Shown: positions 40,089 to 48,671 of the stretch, one piece after another
Layout: each line of letters begins with the position of its first letter
Numbering within the stretch: position 1 is the stretch's first letter
Assembly: GCF_026341515.1 (NCBI RefSeq)
Contig: NZ_JAPEOK010000001.1
Coordinates: 5,084,001 to 5,148,000, forward strand
Direction of reading: 5' to 3'
Length of the DNA: 64,000 nucleotides
Origin: Streptomyces sp. NBC_00878
GTDB lineage: Bacteria > Actinomycetota > Actinomycetes > Streptomycetales > Streptomycetaceae
Position numbers and translations under genes: made by a program
Notes under the pieces: generated by a model
What the model saw: the letters and a program-made list of their open reading frames with translations, nothing else
What the model was told of the DNA's origin: nothing
Databases searched by the model: none

Positions 40089-41618
40089 TTACGGGCGACG
40101 GATCGCGTCGGTCGCGGCGGTTGCCGCCGGGCCTGCCGCCAGCTCGGTCTCCAGGAGCTGCTTGCCGAGCAGTTCGGGGTCCGGAAGGTCCATCGGGTAC
40201 TCGCCGTCGAAGCAGGCGCGGCAGAGGTTCGGCTTGTCGATGGTCGTGGCCTCGATCATGCCGTCGATGGAGATGTACGAGAGGGAGTCGGCGCCGAGCG
40301 AGGTGCCGATCTCGTCGATGGTCATGCCGTTGGCGATCAGCTCGGCGCGGGTGGCGAAATCTATGCCGAAGAAGCAGGGCCACTTCACGGGGGGCGAGGA
40401 GATCCGGATGTGGACCTCCGCCGCGCCCGCTTCCCGGAGCATGCGGACCAGCGCGCGCTGCGTGTTGCCGCGCACGATCGAGTCGTCGACGACGACCAGG
40501 CGCTTGCCCTTGATGACTTCCTTGAGCGGGTTCAGCTTGAGGCGGATGCCCAGTTGACGGATGGTCTGGGACGGCTGGATGAAGGTCCGGCCGACGTACG
40601 CGTTCTTCACCAGACCGGCGCCGAACGGGATGCCGGACGCCTCCGCGTAACCGATCGCGGCCGGTGTGCCGGACTCCGGGGTCGCTATGACCAGATCGGC
40701 GTCGGCGGGGGCTTCCTTGGCGAGGCGGCGGCCCATCTCGACCCGGGAGAGGTATACGTTCCGGCCGGCGATGTCCGTGTCCGGGCGGGCCAGATACACG
40801 TACTCGAAGACACAGCCCTTGGGCTTCGCTTCCGCGAATCGGGACGTACGGAGGCCGTTCTCGTCGATGGCGACGAACTCGCCCGGCTCGATCTCGCGGA
40901 CGTAGGCGGCGCCGCAGATGTCGAGGGCGGCGGACTCGGAGGCGACGACCCAGCCGCGCTCAAGCCGGCCGAGGACCAGCGGGCGGATGCCCTGCGGGTC
41001 GCGGGCCGCGTACAGCGTGTGCTCGTCCATGAAGACGAGAGAGAAGGCGCCCTTGACCTGCGGGAGGACCTTCCCGGAGGCCTCTTCTATGGTCAGCGGC
41101 TTGCCGTCGTCGTCGACCTGCGCGGCCAGCAGGGCCGTGAGCAGGTCGGTGTCGTTGGTCGCCGCCACGCGCGGGGAGCGGCCGTCCGGCTGCTTGGGCA
41201 GGTCGGCGACCATCTCGGCGAGCTGCGCCGTGTTGACCAGGTTGCCGTTGTGGCCGAGTGCGATGGATCCGTGCGCGGTGGCACGGAAGGTGGGCTGGGC
41301 GTTCTCCCAGGTGGAGGCGCCGGTGGTCGAGTAGCGGGCGTGACCGACCGCGATATGACCGAGGAGCGAACCGAGGGAGGCCTCGTCGAAGACCTGGGAC
41401 ACGAGGCCCATGTCCTTGAAGACGAGGATCTGGGAGCCGTTGCTGACCGCGATTCCCGCGGATTCCTGGCCTCGATGCTGGAGGGCGTAGAGCCCGAAGT
41501 AAGTGAGCTTGGCGACCTCTTCACCGGGAGCCCAGACTCCGAAGACGCCGCAAGCGTCCTGGGGTCCTTTCTCGCCGGGGAGCAGATCATGACTGAGTCG
41601 ACCGTCACCACGTGGCAC
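40089..41618 (-). CDS. purF: Amidophosphoribosyltransferase
   Basis: 509 aa from GTG 41618. A short propeptide precedes Cys in D-A-C-G-V-F-G, which becomes the N-terminal nucleophile after cleavage, as in the Bacillus-type enzyme. The class II amidotransferase domain is followed by the PRTase domain with V-V-V-D-D-S-I-V-R-G-N-T. C-terminal cysteines (P-C-F-F-G-I-D and C-R-A-C-F) fit the 4Fe-4S cluster sites. It catalyses the first committed step of purine synthesis. Upstream gene of the purF-purM pair. Confidence 0.97.
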   Translation of the reverse strand: MPRGDGRLSHDLLPGEKGPQDACGVFGVWAPGEEVAKLTYFGLYALQHRGQESAGIAVSNGSQILVFKDMGLVSQVFDEASLGSLLGHIAVGHARYSTTGASTWENAQPTFRATAHGSIALGHNGNLVNTAQLAEMVADLPKQPDGRSPRVAATNDTDLLTALLAAQVDDDGKPLTIEEASGKVLPQVKGAFSLVFMDEHTLYAARDPQGIRPLVLGRLERGWVVASESAALDICGAAYVREIEPGEFVAIDENGLRTSRFAEAKPKGCVFEYVYLARPDTDIAGRNVYLSRVEMGRRLAKEAPADADLVIATPESGTPAAIGYAEASGIPFGAGLVKNAYVGRTFIQPSQTIRQLGIRLKLNPLKEVIKGKRLVVVDDSIVRGNTQRALVRMLREAGAAEVHIRISSPPVKWPCFFGIDFATRAELIANGMTIDEIGTSLGADSLSYISIDGMIEATTIDKPNLCRACFDGEYPMDLPDPELLGKQLLETELAAGPAATAATDAIRRP

Positions 41619-41690
41619 GCCACCGAGTGTAGGCGAGATCGACCACTGGTCCGAATTGGGGAATGCCGGGAATGCGTTGCCCCTAATGGA

Positions 41691-42593
41691 TCACTTGGCG
41701 GCGACCGCTTCGACGCCGGTGCCGTTTTCGCTGGTCAGAGTGAGCGTGCTGCCCTTCAGCTGGTATTTCACGGTCCCGCCGAAGAGCTTCAGGAGGGTCT
41801 TCTCGGTGTCCATGAGTGAGGGGGAGCACATCATCCGAGTGGTGCCCGGCGTGCCCAGAGTGATAGTGCCGTCGCCTACCGTCGCCTTCGCGGTCACCTT
41901 GTTGCAGCCGAGCTTGCCGCTCACCGTGCCCTTCTCGTCGAAGGTGAGGTGGACCTGCCCCTCGGCCTCGGAGACCAGGGCCACCGCCGAATCGCCCTTC
42001 GCGGCGTCCTTCGTCATCCCGGTGACGTTCCACTTGGTGCCGTAGAGCTCGGCGGGCTCGGCCGGCTTCTCGGCGGTGAGGTCCACGGTGGTTCCGTTCT
42101 CCATGGTGAGCGTCAGCTTGTCGTCGTTGAGCTCGGCCTTGGCCGTACTGCTGGAGATCACGCCGCCGAGCTGCGACTCGAAGTCCATCGTGCCCTTGGT
42201 CGTACAGGCCATCTCGGTCTTGACGGTGTTGTTGCCGATCGTGATCGTGTCGCCCTTGATCTCGGCGGTGGCCGCGAAGTGGTTGCAGCCGTAGTTGCCG
42301 CCCATCTTGCCGTCCTTGCCGAACTCGATGTGGGCACCGGCCGGGGCGAGCCGTGTCTTGCCGTCGACGGTCACGCTCTGCACGTTCCACTGTTTGCCGA
42401 TGATCTCGGTGGCCGTCCGGGTACTGACGGACCCGGCACCGGAACCGGAACCGGAACGGGAATCGGATGTGCCGCTGCCGCTCTCCGTCCCGCAGGCGGC
42501 CGTGGCGAGGAGCCCGGTGACGGTCAGGGCGCTGAGGCCGACCCGGGTACTGACGGCGCCGAGGGCGCTGAGGTTGAGACGCTGCGTGTGCAT
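41691..42593 (-). CDS. Lipoprotein with two META (HslJ-like) domains
   Basis: 300 aa from ATG 42593; an open frame extends further upstream but lacks signal features. The signal peptide has lipobox A-T-A-A-C (Cys about 34), then a Ser/Gly linker. Two repeats of the META domain follow: W-N-V-Q-S-V with G-N-Y-G-C-N-H-F, and W-N-V-T-G-M with L-G-C-N-K-V, each with a later conserved Cys (E-M-A-C-T, M-M-C-S-P). HslJ-type domains are linked to stress or antibiotic tolerance; the role here is unknown. It is an independent gene between purF and the next gene. Confidence 0.9.
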   Translation of the reverse strand: MHTQRLNLSALGAVSTRVGLSALTVTGLLATAACGTESGSGTSDSRSGSGSGAGSVSTRTATEIIGKQWNVQSVTVDGKTRLAPAGAHIEFGKDGKMGGNYGCNHFAATAEIKGDTITIGNNTVKTEMACTTKGTMDFESQLGGVISSSTAKAELNDDKLTLTMENGTTVDLTAEKPAEPAELYGTKWNVTGMTKDAAKGDSAVALVSEAEGQVHLTFDEKGTVSGKLGCNKVTAKATVGDGTITLGTPGTTRMMCSPSLMDTEKTLLKLFGGTVKYQLKGSTLTLTSENGTGVEAVAAK

Positions 42594-42700
42594 GCCGCTT
42601 TGACGGGGCGGGTGGGGTGCTTGGTTCCCTCGCCGGATAACGGCCGCGCAACGCCCGACCGCTGGGGCGGGCGCCGGGGTCAACGCGTGTTGGCGCCGGG

Positions 42701-43498
42701 TCAGCGCATAAGAGGAAGCAGCACGCCGAGGTCGGCGCGCTCCCCGCTCGCGCTGACCTTCGCGTCGTCGAGTGCCGCCTTCCACTCCACCCGCCCGGTC
42801 GCGAGCCTGATCCACGTCAGCGGGTCGGTCTCGACGACGTTCGGCGGGGTGCCGCGGGTGTGCCGCGGACCCGCCACGCACTGCACGACCGCGTACGGCG
42901 GTACGCGCACCTCGGTGGAGGCGCCGGGGGCCTTCGCGGCGAGCGCGTCGGCGAGGAGGCGGGTGCAGGCGGCGAGGGCCTGGCGGTCGTACGGGACGTC
43001 GAGCCCCGGGACGGCAGCGTTCAGGTCGTCGGTGTGGACAACGAGCTCCACCGTGCGGGTGACGAGATAGTCGGCGAGGGTCATCACTCCCACGCGCGTG
43101 ACGAGCAGCCGTCCGTCCCGGGCGCCTGGGAGGCGTTCGCCGAACCGGGCCAGGGTGCGCTCGTACAGCGCGTCGAGGTCCGGTTCGGCGGCGGCGAGCG
43201 CGTGCACGTCGTCGTCGACCTCGCCCGCGCGCGGGGCCGTGGCGAACGGCCAGTCGAGCAGCGCGAGCCGGGGCCCGGCGGGCTCGTCCTTGTCCAGCCC
43301 CCGGCTCACCGCCTCCACCGCCATCGCGAGATGCCCGGCCAACTCCCGCACGGTCCAGTCCCCGAGCCGCGTCGCCCCGGCGAGCTGCTCGGGGGTCAAC
43401 TCGCGCACCGCCGCCCGCACGTTCTCGAACTGGGCGAGTACCGCCGCGCGGGTCTTCGCCGGGTCGTAGGTACGGGCGCGCTTCTTGGCCGGGGGCAT
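42701..43498 (-). CDS. Maleylpyruvate isomerase-fold / sterol-carrier family protein
   Basis: 265 aa from ATG 43498. The N-terminal four-helix DinB/MPI-type domain has L-G-D-W-T-V-R-E-L-A-G-H-L (a metal-binding His in the family), then V-E-L-V-V-H-T-D-D-L near residue 155. The C-terminal part has D-P-L-T-W-I-R-L-A-T-G-R like SCP2-type tails. Members are mycothiol-dependent or of unknown chemistry. It is a conserved single gene between the META lipoprotein and the pur genes. Substrate unknown. Confidence 0.8.
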   Translation of the reverse strand: MPPAKKRARTYDPAKTRAAVLAQFENVRAAVRELTPEQLAGATRLGDWTVRELAGHLAMAVEAVSRGLDKDEPAGPRLALLDWPFATAPRAGEVDDDVHALAAAEPDLDALYERTLARFGERLPGARDGRLLVTRVGVMTLADYLVTRTVELVVHTDDLNAAVPGLDVPYDRQALAACTRLLADALAAKAPGASTEVRVPPYAVVQCVAGPRHTRGTPPNVVETDPLTWIRLATGRVEWKAALDDAKVSASGERADLGVLLPLMR

Positions 43499-43574
43499 GG
43501 TGGGAAGCGTACGTCGGGGGTTACCGGGTTTTCAGCGTCAGTGAGACCGAACTCATGGCCCCTGGAGGCGAGTC

Positions 43575-43714
43575 GTGAGAGAACTGCTTCACCGACTCCT
43601 CCTCGGGCCCCGGCGAGCGGCCCGCCCCTCCACGTGGCACGAGACACCCCCGGCCCCCTCGTACGCCCCTACCTCGTCGCTCACGAACTCTTCCACGGGC
43701 TGGAGGTCACGTGA
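43575..43714 (+). pseudogene. Small conserved-type gene, apparently frameshifted in a C-run
   Basis: GTG 43575 has an excellent GGAGGCGA ribosome site. The frame reads R-E-L-L-H-R-L-L-L-G-P-R-R-A-A-R up to about 43648. After the run of C around 43648-43660 the sensible reading moves one frame over (G-P-L-V-R-P-Y-L-V-A-H-E) and stops at 43714, overlapping the next GTG in GTGA. In the unshifted frame the protein runs on as low-complexity sequence. So the gene is either frameshifted or the sequence has an indel there. The product would be about 46 aa of unknown function. Confidence 0.45.
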
Positions 43715-44085
43715 GCGGACGGACCAGGCCGACAGCCACGCTCGTCCCCGTACGCTTCGTGCACGGCGCCACCGGCCCCGGGTGGGCCGAGTACGCCTGC
43801 CGGAGCTGCGCCCCCCGGCCAGAGAGCCAGAGTCCAGCCCGCCCTTGCCCGACCGTGACCATCTCCCCGCTGGCCGCCCCCGACGTGCGGAGACGATTGG
43901 CAGATTCGGGACACCGTCGACCGGGAAAAGGGCTGGTCACGGGCTGCCAGAGCTGTCCCAAATCTTCCAGTCACCCCCTGGACGGGCGGGGGCCGAGACG
44001 ACGAAGTCCCCCGCCCGGGACGGGCGGGGGACATCGGTCGGGTCGGGGCGGCCTGCCCGTCAGGCCAGGAGTGCCGGGATCGTGA
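43711..44085 (+). CDS. Small hypothetical protein upstream of the purL 3' end
   Basis: Up to 124 aa from GTG 43711, which overlaps the previous stop and has GGAGG in front. The N-terminal part looks natural ([20 protein letters not shown]). The C-terminal third runs through the strong hairpin at 44006-44032 and into the purL 3' end, so the real gene probably ends earlier and may itself carry an indel. No family recognised. Confidence 0.3.
   Translation: MSGRTRPTATLVPVRFVHGATGPGWAEYACRSCAPRPESQSPARPCPTVTISPLAAPDVRRRLADSGHRRPGKGLVTGCQSCPKSSSHPLDGRGPRRRSPPPGTGGGHRSGRGGLPVRPGVPGS
44006..44032. terminator. Hairpin at the purL 3' end
   Basis: GTCCCCCGCCCG/CGGGCGGGGGAC, a 12-bp stem with a GGA loop, 28 bp after the purL stop in the direction of purL transcription. 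Confidence 0.85.
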
Positions 44086-46318
44086 GTTCGTGTGCCGTGC
44101 GCAGGTCCGTCAGGGGGAAGGTGAACTCGCCCTGGACCTCCACCGTGTCGCCGTCCACGACGCCGATGCGGGTGGCGGGGAGGCCGCGTGCCCCGCACAT
44201 GTCGTTGAAGCGGAGTTCCTCGGAGCGCGGGATCGCCACGATCGCGCGGCCCGCGGACTCGGAGAAGAGGAAGGTGAAGGCGTCGAGCCCGTCCGGTACG
44301 ACGAGGCGCGCGCCCTTGTCGCCGAGCAGGGCCGACTCGACCACGGCCTGGATCAGACCGCCGTCGGACAGATCGTGCGCGGAGTCGATCATTCCGTCGC
44401 GGGAGGCGGAGATCAGGATCTCGGCCAGGAGGCGCTCGCGCTCCAGGTCCACGGCCGGCGGCAGGCCGCCGAGGTGGTCGTGGATGACCTGCGACCAGGC
44501 CGAACCGCCGAACTCCTCGCGGGTGTCACCGAGGAGGTAGATCAGCTGCCCCTCCTCCCGGAAGGCGACCGGGGTGCGACGGGCCACGTCGTCGATGACG
44601 CCCAGGACCGCGACGACCGGGGTGGGGTGGATGGCCACCTCGCCCGTCTGGTTGTAGAGCGAGACGTTGCCGCCGGTCACCGGGGTGCCCAACTGCTGGC
44701 AGGCGTCGGCCAGTCCGCGGATGGCCTCCGCGAACTGCCACATGACGGCCGGGTCCTCGGGCGAACCGAAGTTCAGGCAGTCGGAGACGGCGAGCGGCTT
44801 GGCGCCGGTCGTCGCCACGTTCCGGTACGCCTCCGCCAGGGCCAACTGGGCGCCGTGGTACGGGTCCAGCTTGGTGTAGCGGCCGTTGCCGTCCGTGGCG
44901 ATCGCGACGCCGAGGCCGGACTCCTCGTCGATGCGGATCATGCCCGAGTCCTCGGGCTGGGCCAGGACCGTGTTGCCCTGCACGAAGTGGTCGTACTGGC
45001 TGGTGATCCAGGACTTGGAGGCCTGGTTCGGGGAGGAGACCAGCCTGCGGACCTGGTCCTTCAGCTCCTCCGAAGTCGCCGGCCTGGCCAGCTTGTTGGC
45101 GTCGTCCGCCTGGAGGGCGTCCTGCCAGGACGGACGGGCGTACGGGCGCTGATAGACCGGGCCGTCGTGCGCCACGGTCCGGGGGTCCACGTCTACGATC
45201 TTGCCGCCGTGCCAGAAGATCTCCAGGCGGTCGCCGTCCGTCACCTCACCGATCACCGTGGCGATGACGTCCCACTTGTCGCAGATCTCCAGGAAGCGGT
45301 CGACCTTCTCCGGCTCGACGACCGCGCACATCCGCTCCTGCGACTCGCTCATGAGGATTTCCTCGGGCGAGAGCGTCGAGTCGCGCAGCGGTACGTCGTC
45401 CAGCGTCACGCGCATGCCGCCCGAGCCGTTCGACGCCAGCTCGGATGTGGCGCACGACAGGCCCGCCGCCCCCAGGTCCTGGATGCCGACGACCAGCTTC
45501 TCGGCGAAGGCTTCGAGCGTGCACTCGATGAGCAGCTTCTCCTGGAAGGGGTCGCCGACCTGGACCGCGGGGCGCTTCGACGGCTTCGCGTCGTCGAAGG
45601 TCTCACTCGCCAGGATCGAGGCGCCGCCGATGCCGTCGCCGCCCGTGCGGGCCCCGTACAGGATGACCTTGTTGCCCGAACCGGACGCCCTCGCGAGGTG
45701 GATGTCCTCGTGCCGCATGACGCCGATGGCACCGGCGTTCACGAGCGGGTTGCCCTGGTAGCAGGCGTCGAAGACGACCTCGCCGCCGATGTTCGGCAGG
45801 CCCAGGCAGTTGCCGTAGCCGCCGATGCCCGCGACGACACCCGGGAGTACGCGCTTGGTGTCCGGGTGGTCCGCCGCACCGAAACGGAGGGGGTCCACGA
45901 CCGCGACCGGGCGCGCGCCCATCGCGATGATGTCGCGCACGATGCCGCCGACTCCCGTGGCCGCGCCCTGGTAGGGCTCGACGTAGGAGGGGTGGTTGTG
46001 CGACTCGACCTTGAAGGTGACCGCGTAGCCCTGGCCGACGTCCACCACGCCCGCGTTCTCACCGATGCCGACGAGGAGGGCGTCCGAGTGGGGGGCCTTC
46101 TCGCCGAACTGGCGCAGGTGGACCTTGGAGGACTTGTAGGAGCAGTGCTCGGACCACATGACCGAGTACATGGCGAGCTCTGCACCGGTGGGCCGGCGGC
46201 CGAGGATCTCCACGACCCGCTCGTACTCGTCCTTCTTCAGGCCCAGTTCGGCCCAGGGCAGCTCGACGTCGGGGGTCTCGGCCGCGTGCTCGACCGTGTC
46301 CAGAGGAGTCCGGCTCAT
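44060..46318 (-). CDS. purL: Phosphoribosylformylglycinamidine synthase subunit PurL
   Basis: 752 aa from ATG 46318, which overlaps the purQ stop (ATGA). This is the small-PurL type that works with separate PurQ and PurS. Motifs include [43 protein letters not shown] and [10 protein letters not shown]. It makes FGAM from FGAR using ammonia from PurQ. Last gene of the purS-purQ-purL operon. Confidence 0.97.
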   Translation of the reverse strand: MSRTPLDTVEHAAETPDVELPWAELGLKKDEYERVVEILGRRPTGAELAMYSVMWSEHCSYKSSKVHLRQFGEKAPHSDALLVGIGENAGVVDVGQGYAVTFKVESHNHPSYVEPYQGAATGVGGIVRDIIAMGARPVAVVDPLRFGAADHPDTKRVLPGVVAGIGGYGNCLGLPNIGGEVVFDACYQGNPLVNAGAIGVMRHEDIHLARASGSGNKVILYGARTGGDGIGGASILASETFDDAKPSKRPAVQVGDPFQEKLLIECTLEAFAEKLVVGIQDLGAAGLSCATSELASNGSGGMRVTLDDVPLRDSTLSPEEILMSESQERMCAVVEPEKVDRFLEICDKWDVIATVIGEVTDGDRLEIFWHGGKIVDVDPRTVAHDGPVYQRPYARPSWQDALQADDANKLARPATSEELKDQVRRLVSSPNQASKSWITSQYDHFVQGNTVLAQPEDSGMIRIDEESGLGVAIATDGNGRYTKLDPYHGAQLALAEAYRNVATTGAKPLAVSDCLNFGSPEDPAVMWQFAEAIRGLADACQQLGTPVTGGNVSLYNQTGEVAIHPTPVVAVLGVIDDVARRTPVAFREEGQLIYLLGDTREEFGGSAWSQVIHDHLGGLPPAVDLERERLLAEILISASRDGMIDSAHDLSDGGLIQAVVESALLGDKGARLVVPDGLDAFTFLFSESAGRAIVAIPRSEELRFNDMCGARGLPATRIGVVDGDTVEVQGEFTFPLTDLRTAHELTIPALLA

Positions 46319-47019
46319 GCGTTGACCAGCTTCTTGAGGATCGAGGTGAAGAAGGGGAGGCCGTCCGTGCGGCCGGACCCGACGAGGGGCTCCACCGCGT
46401 GCTCGGGGTGCGGCATGAGGCCGACAACGTTCCCGGCCTCGTTGGTGATGCCCGCGATGTCCCGGAGCGAGCCGTTCGGGTTGCCGTATCCGTCGGCGGT
46501 TTCGCCGCTCACGACGTACCGGAACGCGACGCGGCCCTCCGCCTCCAGCATGTCGAGGGTGCGCTCGTCGGCGACGTACCGCCCATCCATGTTCTTCAGC
46601 GGGATGTGGATCTCCTGGCCGGACTCGTAGTCGGCGGTCCAGGCCGTTTCCGCGTTCTCCACCCGCAGTTTCTGGTCACGACAGATGAAGTGCAGGTGAT
46701 CGTTACCGAGCATCCCGCCCGGGAGGAGATGGGCCTCGGTGAGGATCTGAAAGCCGTTGCAGATGCCAAGTACCGGCATTCCCGACTTCGCCTGCTCAAT
46801 CACGGTTTCCATCACCGGTGAGAAGCGCGAGATCGCTCCCGCACGCAGATAGTCGCCGTACGAGAAACCGCCGGGCAGCACCACGGCGTCGACCTGCTTG
46901 AGGTCCTTGTCCTTGTGCCAGAGAGCGACGGGTTCGGCACCGGCGATCTTGATCGCGCGCTGGGTGTCCCGGTCGTCGAGACTTCCTGGGAAAGTGACGA
47001 CGCCAATACGAGCGGTCAC
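46315..47019 (-). CDS. purQ: FGAM synthase glutaminase subunit PurQ
   Basis: 234 aa from GTG 47019 (GTGA overlap with purS). Class I glutamine amidotransferase: oxyanion strand [10 protein letters not shown], nucleophile Cys in V-L-G-I-C-N-G-F-Q, and His/Glu in M-P-H-P-E-H. It supplies ammonia to PurL. The 4-bp overlaps on both sides point to tight translational coupling and equal stoichiometry. Confidence 0.97.
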   Translation of the reverse strand: MTARIGVVTFPGSLDDRDTQRAIKIAGAEPVALWHKDKDLKQVDAVVLPGGFSYGDYLRAGAISRFSPVMETVIEQAKSGMPVLGICNGFQILTEAHLLPGGMLGNDHLHFICRDQKLRVENAETAWTADYESGQEIHIPLKNMDGRYVADERTLDMLEAEGRVAFRYVVSGETADGYGNPNGSLRDIAGITNEAGNVVGLMPHPEHAVEPLVGSGRTDGLPFFTSILKKLVNA

Positions 47020-47285
47020 TTTCCGGCCTCCGCGACTTCCTCGACCTTGACGGTGAAGTCCTCGATCACGGTGTTGGCGAGGAAGGATTCCGCAAGTTCA
47101 TGGATGCGGGCGAGGGCGGCTTCGTCCACCGGTCCGTCCACTTCCAGTTCGAATCGCTTTCCCTGACGAACGTCGGCGATGCCTTCGAAACCGAGACGCG
47201 GCAGTGCACGCTGCACCGCCTGGCCCTGGGGGTCGAGGATCTCCGGCTTGAGCATGACGTCGACTACGACGCGTGCCACTGGCAC
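47016..47285 (-). CDS. purS: FGAM synthase subunit PurS
   Basis: 89 aa from GTG 47285 (a GTG two codons on is possible). It has the small alpha-beta PurS fold: [16 protein letters not shown], then [12 protein letters not shown] and A-N-T-V-I-E-D-F. It bridges PurL and PurQ. First gene of the operon, behind a palindrome-rich AT-rich promoter. Confidence 0.96.
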   Translation of the reverse strand: MPVARVVVDVMLKPEILDPQGQAVQRALPRLGFEGIADVRQGKRFELEVDGPVDEAALARIHELAESFLANTVIEDFTVKVEEVAEAGK

Positions 47286-47649
47286 TCCCGGTGTGTGGTG
47301 CTGAGCAGGTTCCTTCAGACTACCCGCACAAAAATTCTACGCGGGTAGATTCGTAGGAATCTACGTGACGGCCATCACGATTCCGCATCAAGAAGCTATC
47401 TATGGCCTATCGGAGGGCTACCTTCACGAAAAATCCTGGGGAAGATCCGGATCGAGGCGCCGTCTCCTATTGCCTTGAGACACGCCAAGAGATTTAGTCG
47501 AGCTTCACATTGGATTGCCGGGCACTGTACAAAGGAATTGGCAAAAGCCGATACTTTGACCAATCGCCCATAAATGCAGCCGGACAGTCGGCATCTCCGC
47601 ACGCCATCGCGCGTCGCAGGAGAGGTGCCGCACGAAGGGACCGATATTC
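47286..47649. other. Intergenic region purS / lsr2-like, unusually AT-rich
   Basis: 364 bp with clearly lower GC than the flanks. Besides the pur palindromes (47320-47364) I see no gene. The AT content would suit binding of the Lsr2-family protein encoded next door. Confidence 0.5.
47320..47364. promoter_or_regulatory. purSQL promoter with nested inverted repeats
   Basis: CTACCCGC (47320-47327) pairs with GCGGGTAG (47341-47348), and GTAGATTC-GTAG-GAATCTAC spans 47345-47364. On the minus strand TAGAAT (complement of 47334-47339) is a good -10 and the second palindrome would cover the -35, the expected place for a repressor. The spacing to purS leaves a leader of about 40 nt. Confidence 0.5.
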
Positions 47650-47967
47650 GTGGCGCAGCGTGTCGTAGTCACTCTCTTCGACGACATCGACGGCTCGGAA
47701 GCGGCGGAAACGATCGCCTTCGGTCTGGATGGCAAGTCGTACGAGATCGACCTGAATCAAGCCAATGCAAAGAAACTGCGTCAGGCTCTGGAGCCGTACC
47801 TGGAGGCCGGCCGCAAGCGGTCGCGGTCCGGCAAGGCGTACCGGCAGACGGCGGTCGCGCCTGATCCGGCGGCCGTTCGGGCCTGGGCGCAGTCCCACCG
47901 GATGGAGGTGCCTGCGCGGGGGCGGATCCCCAAGCGGGTCTATGAGGCGTTCACCGCCGCGCAGTAA
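47650..47967 (+). CDS. Lsr2-family nucleoid-associated protein (Lsr2-like paralogue)
   Basis: 105 aa from GTG 47650. The N-terminal dimerisation strand-rich part is V-V-V-T-L-F-D-D-I-D-G-S-E-A-A-E-T-I-A-F. A basic linker follows, and a C-terminal DNA-binding domain has A-V-R-A-W-A-Q-S-H and R-G-R-I-P-K-R-V-Y-E-A-F, where R-G-R is the AT-hook-like minor-groove motif. Lsr2 proteins silence AT-rich foreign DNA, including secondary-metabolite clusters. Streptomyces have two; the one beside purS is, as I recall, the paralogue rather than Lsr2 itself. Confidence 0.93.
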   Translation: MAQRVVVTLFDDIDGSEAAETIAFGLDGKSYEIDLNQANAKKLRQALEPYLEAGRKRSRSGKAYRQTAVAPDPAAVRAWAQSHRMEVPARGRIPKRVYEAFTAAQ

Positions 47968-48033
47968 GTGAGCCGGGACTCTGTTGGGTGGGGTGTGGCT
48001 TCCGCGGGGCCGTTGTCGGGTGCCGGTTCGTTT

Positions 48034-48098
48034 GGGCTGGTCGCGCCCACGCGGCGGAGCCGCACATGTCACAGCCCCGCGCCCCTGAGGGGCCCGGT
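48034..48098. repeat. Dispersed repeat GGGCTGGTCGCGCCCACGCGGCGGAGCC... copy
   Basis: Shares a stretch beginning TGGTCGCGCCCACGCGGCGG and ending CAGCCCCGCGCCCCT with the copies at 55345 and 59464; a shorter relative is at 38901. All are between genes. GCCCCTGAGGGGC at the end can form a hairpin. Confidence 0.8.
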
Positions 48099-48223
48099 TC
48101 CCGGGCCCTCAACCGGACGCCATCCGGCCCTGGGAGCAGCCGACTTGCGCAGCACCCCCGCTGATCAGCTAGAGTCTGGAGCACGCCGAGGGGCAAGGTC
48201 GAAAGGTCCGGCCCCGGAGTCAC

Positions 48224-48295
48224 GCGGGTGTAGTTCAGTAGCAGAACATCCCCCTTCCAGGGGGAAGGCGCAGTGTGCAATTCCTGTCACCCGCT
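48224..48295 (+). tRNA. tRNA-Gly (TCC) with non-canonical D- and T-loops
   Basis: 72 nt. Acceptor GCGGGTG/CACCCGC and anticodon arm TCCCC-CTTCCAG-GGGGA are perfect, giving anticodon TCC (Gly). The D-arm GTTC-AGTAGCA-GAAC lacks the universal GG. The T-arm has GTGCAATTC where GTTCRANTC is expected, and its stem pairs poorly. Exactly such changes (no GG, GUGC for GT-psi-C) mark the staphylococcal tRNA-Gly species that escape EF-Tu and donate glycine to peptidoglycan. Streptomyces walls carry a glycine on LL-DAP, so a wall-dedicated role is possible. CCA is not encoded. It is followed 81 nt later by a normal tRNA-Gly. Confidence 0.88.
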
Positions 48296-48376
48296 CTGCA
48301 TCGCCGGTCTGGTCCAGACTTCTGGATCAGGTAGGCTGGTGCCCGCACCGATCGGTGAGAGCCGGTCGGAGGCAAT

Positions 48377-48452
48377 GCGGACGTAGCTCAGTTGGTAGAG
48401 CGCAACCTTGCCAAGGTTGAGGTCGCCAGTTCGAACCTGGTCGTCCGCTCCA
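48377..48452 (+). tRNA. tRNA-Gly (GCC), CCA encoded
   Basis: 73 nt plus encoded CCA. Acceptor GCGGACG/CGTCCGC, D-loop with GG, anticodon loop TTGCCAA (GCC), T-loop TTCGAAC. The tRNA body is identical to the copy at 52439-52511. Confidence 0.97.
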
Positions 48453-48470
48453 GCGAGTAGTAGTGAGAGA

Positions 48471-48498
48471 GGCCCTGGTCATCGCGACCGGGGTCTTT
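48471..48498 (+). terminator. Terminator of the tRNA-Gly unit
   Basis: 10-bp stem with two G-U pairs (GGCCCTGGTC/GACCGGGGTC), loop ATCGC, then TTTCT. The same loop and stem core occur after the second tRNA-Gly(GCC). Confidence 0.8.
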
Positions 48499-48671
48499 CT
48501 CGTATGCGTATCCGTATACGTCCGTATGCGTCCGTATGCGTATGCGTAGGTGTGCCGCCCCCGCCGGGCCGTCCGAACGTGTTCCGCTCGCCGGGGCCCT
48601 CTGACATTTGTCATGTGCAGTGGTGACAGCGTGCACTGCTCCGGGCCCTCCACCGCGGGGACGCTGGAGGC

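Noticed and set aside
44090..46630. 846-codon frame opposite purL and purQ
   Set aside because: Antisense shadow of two certain genes, with no ribosome site and repetitive Arg/Val/Asp composition.
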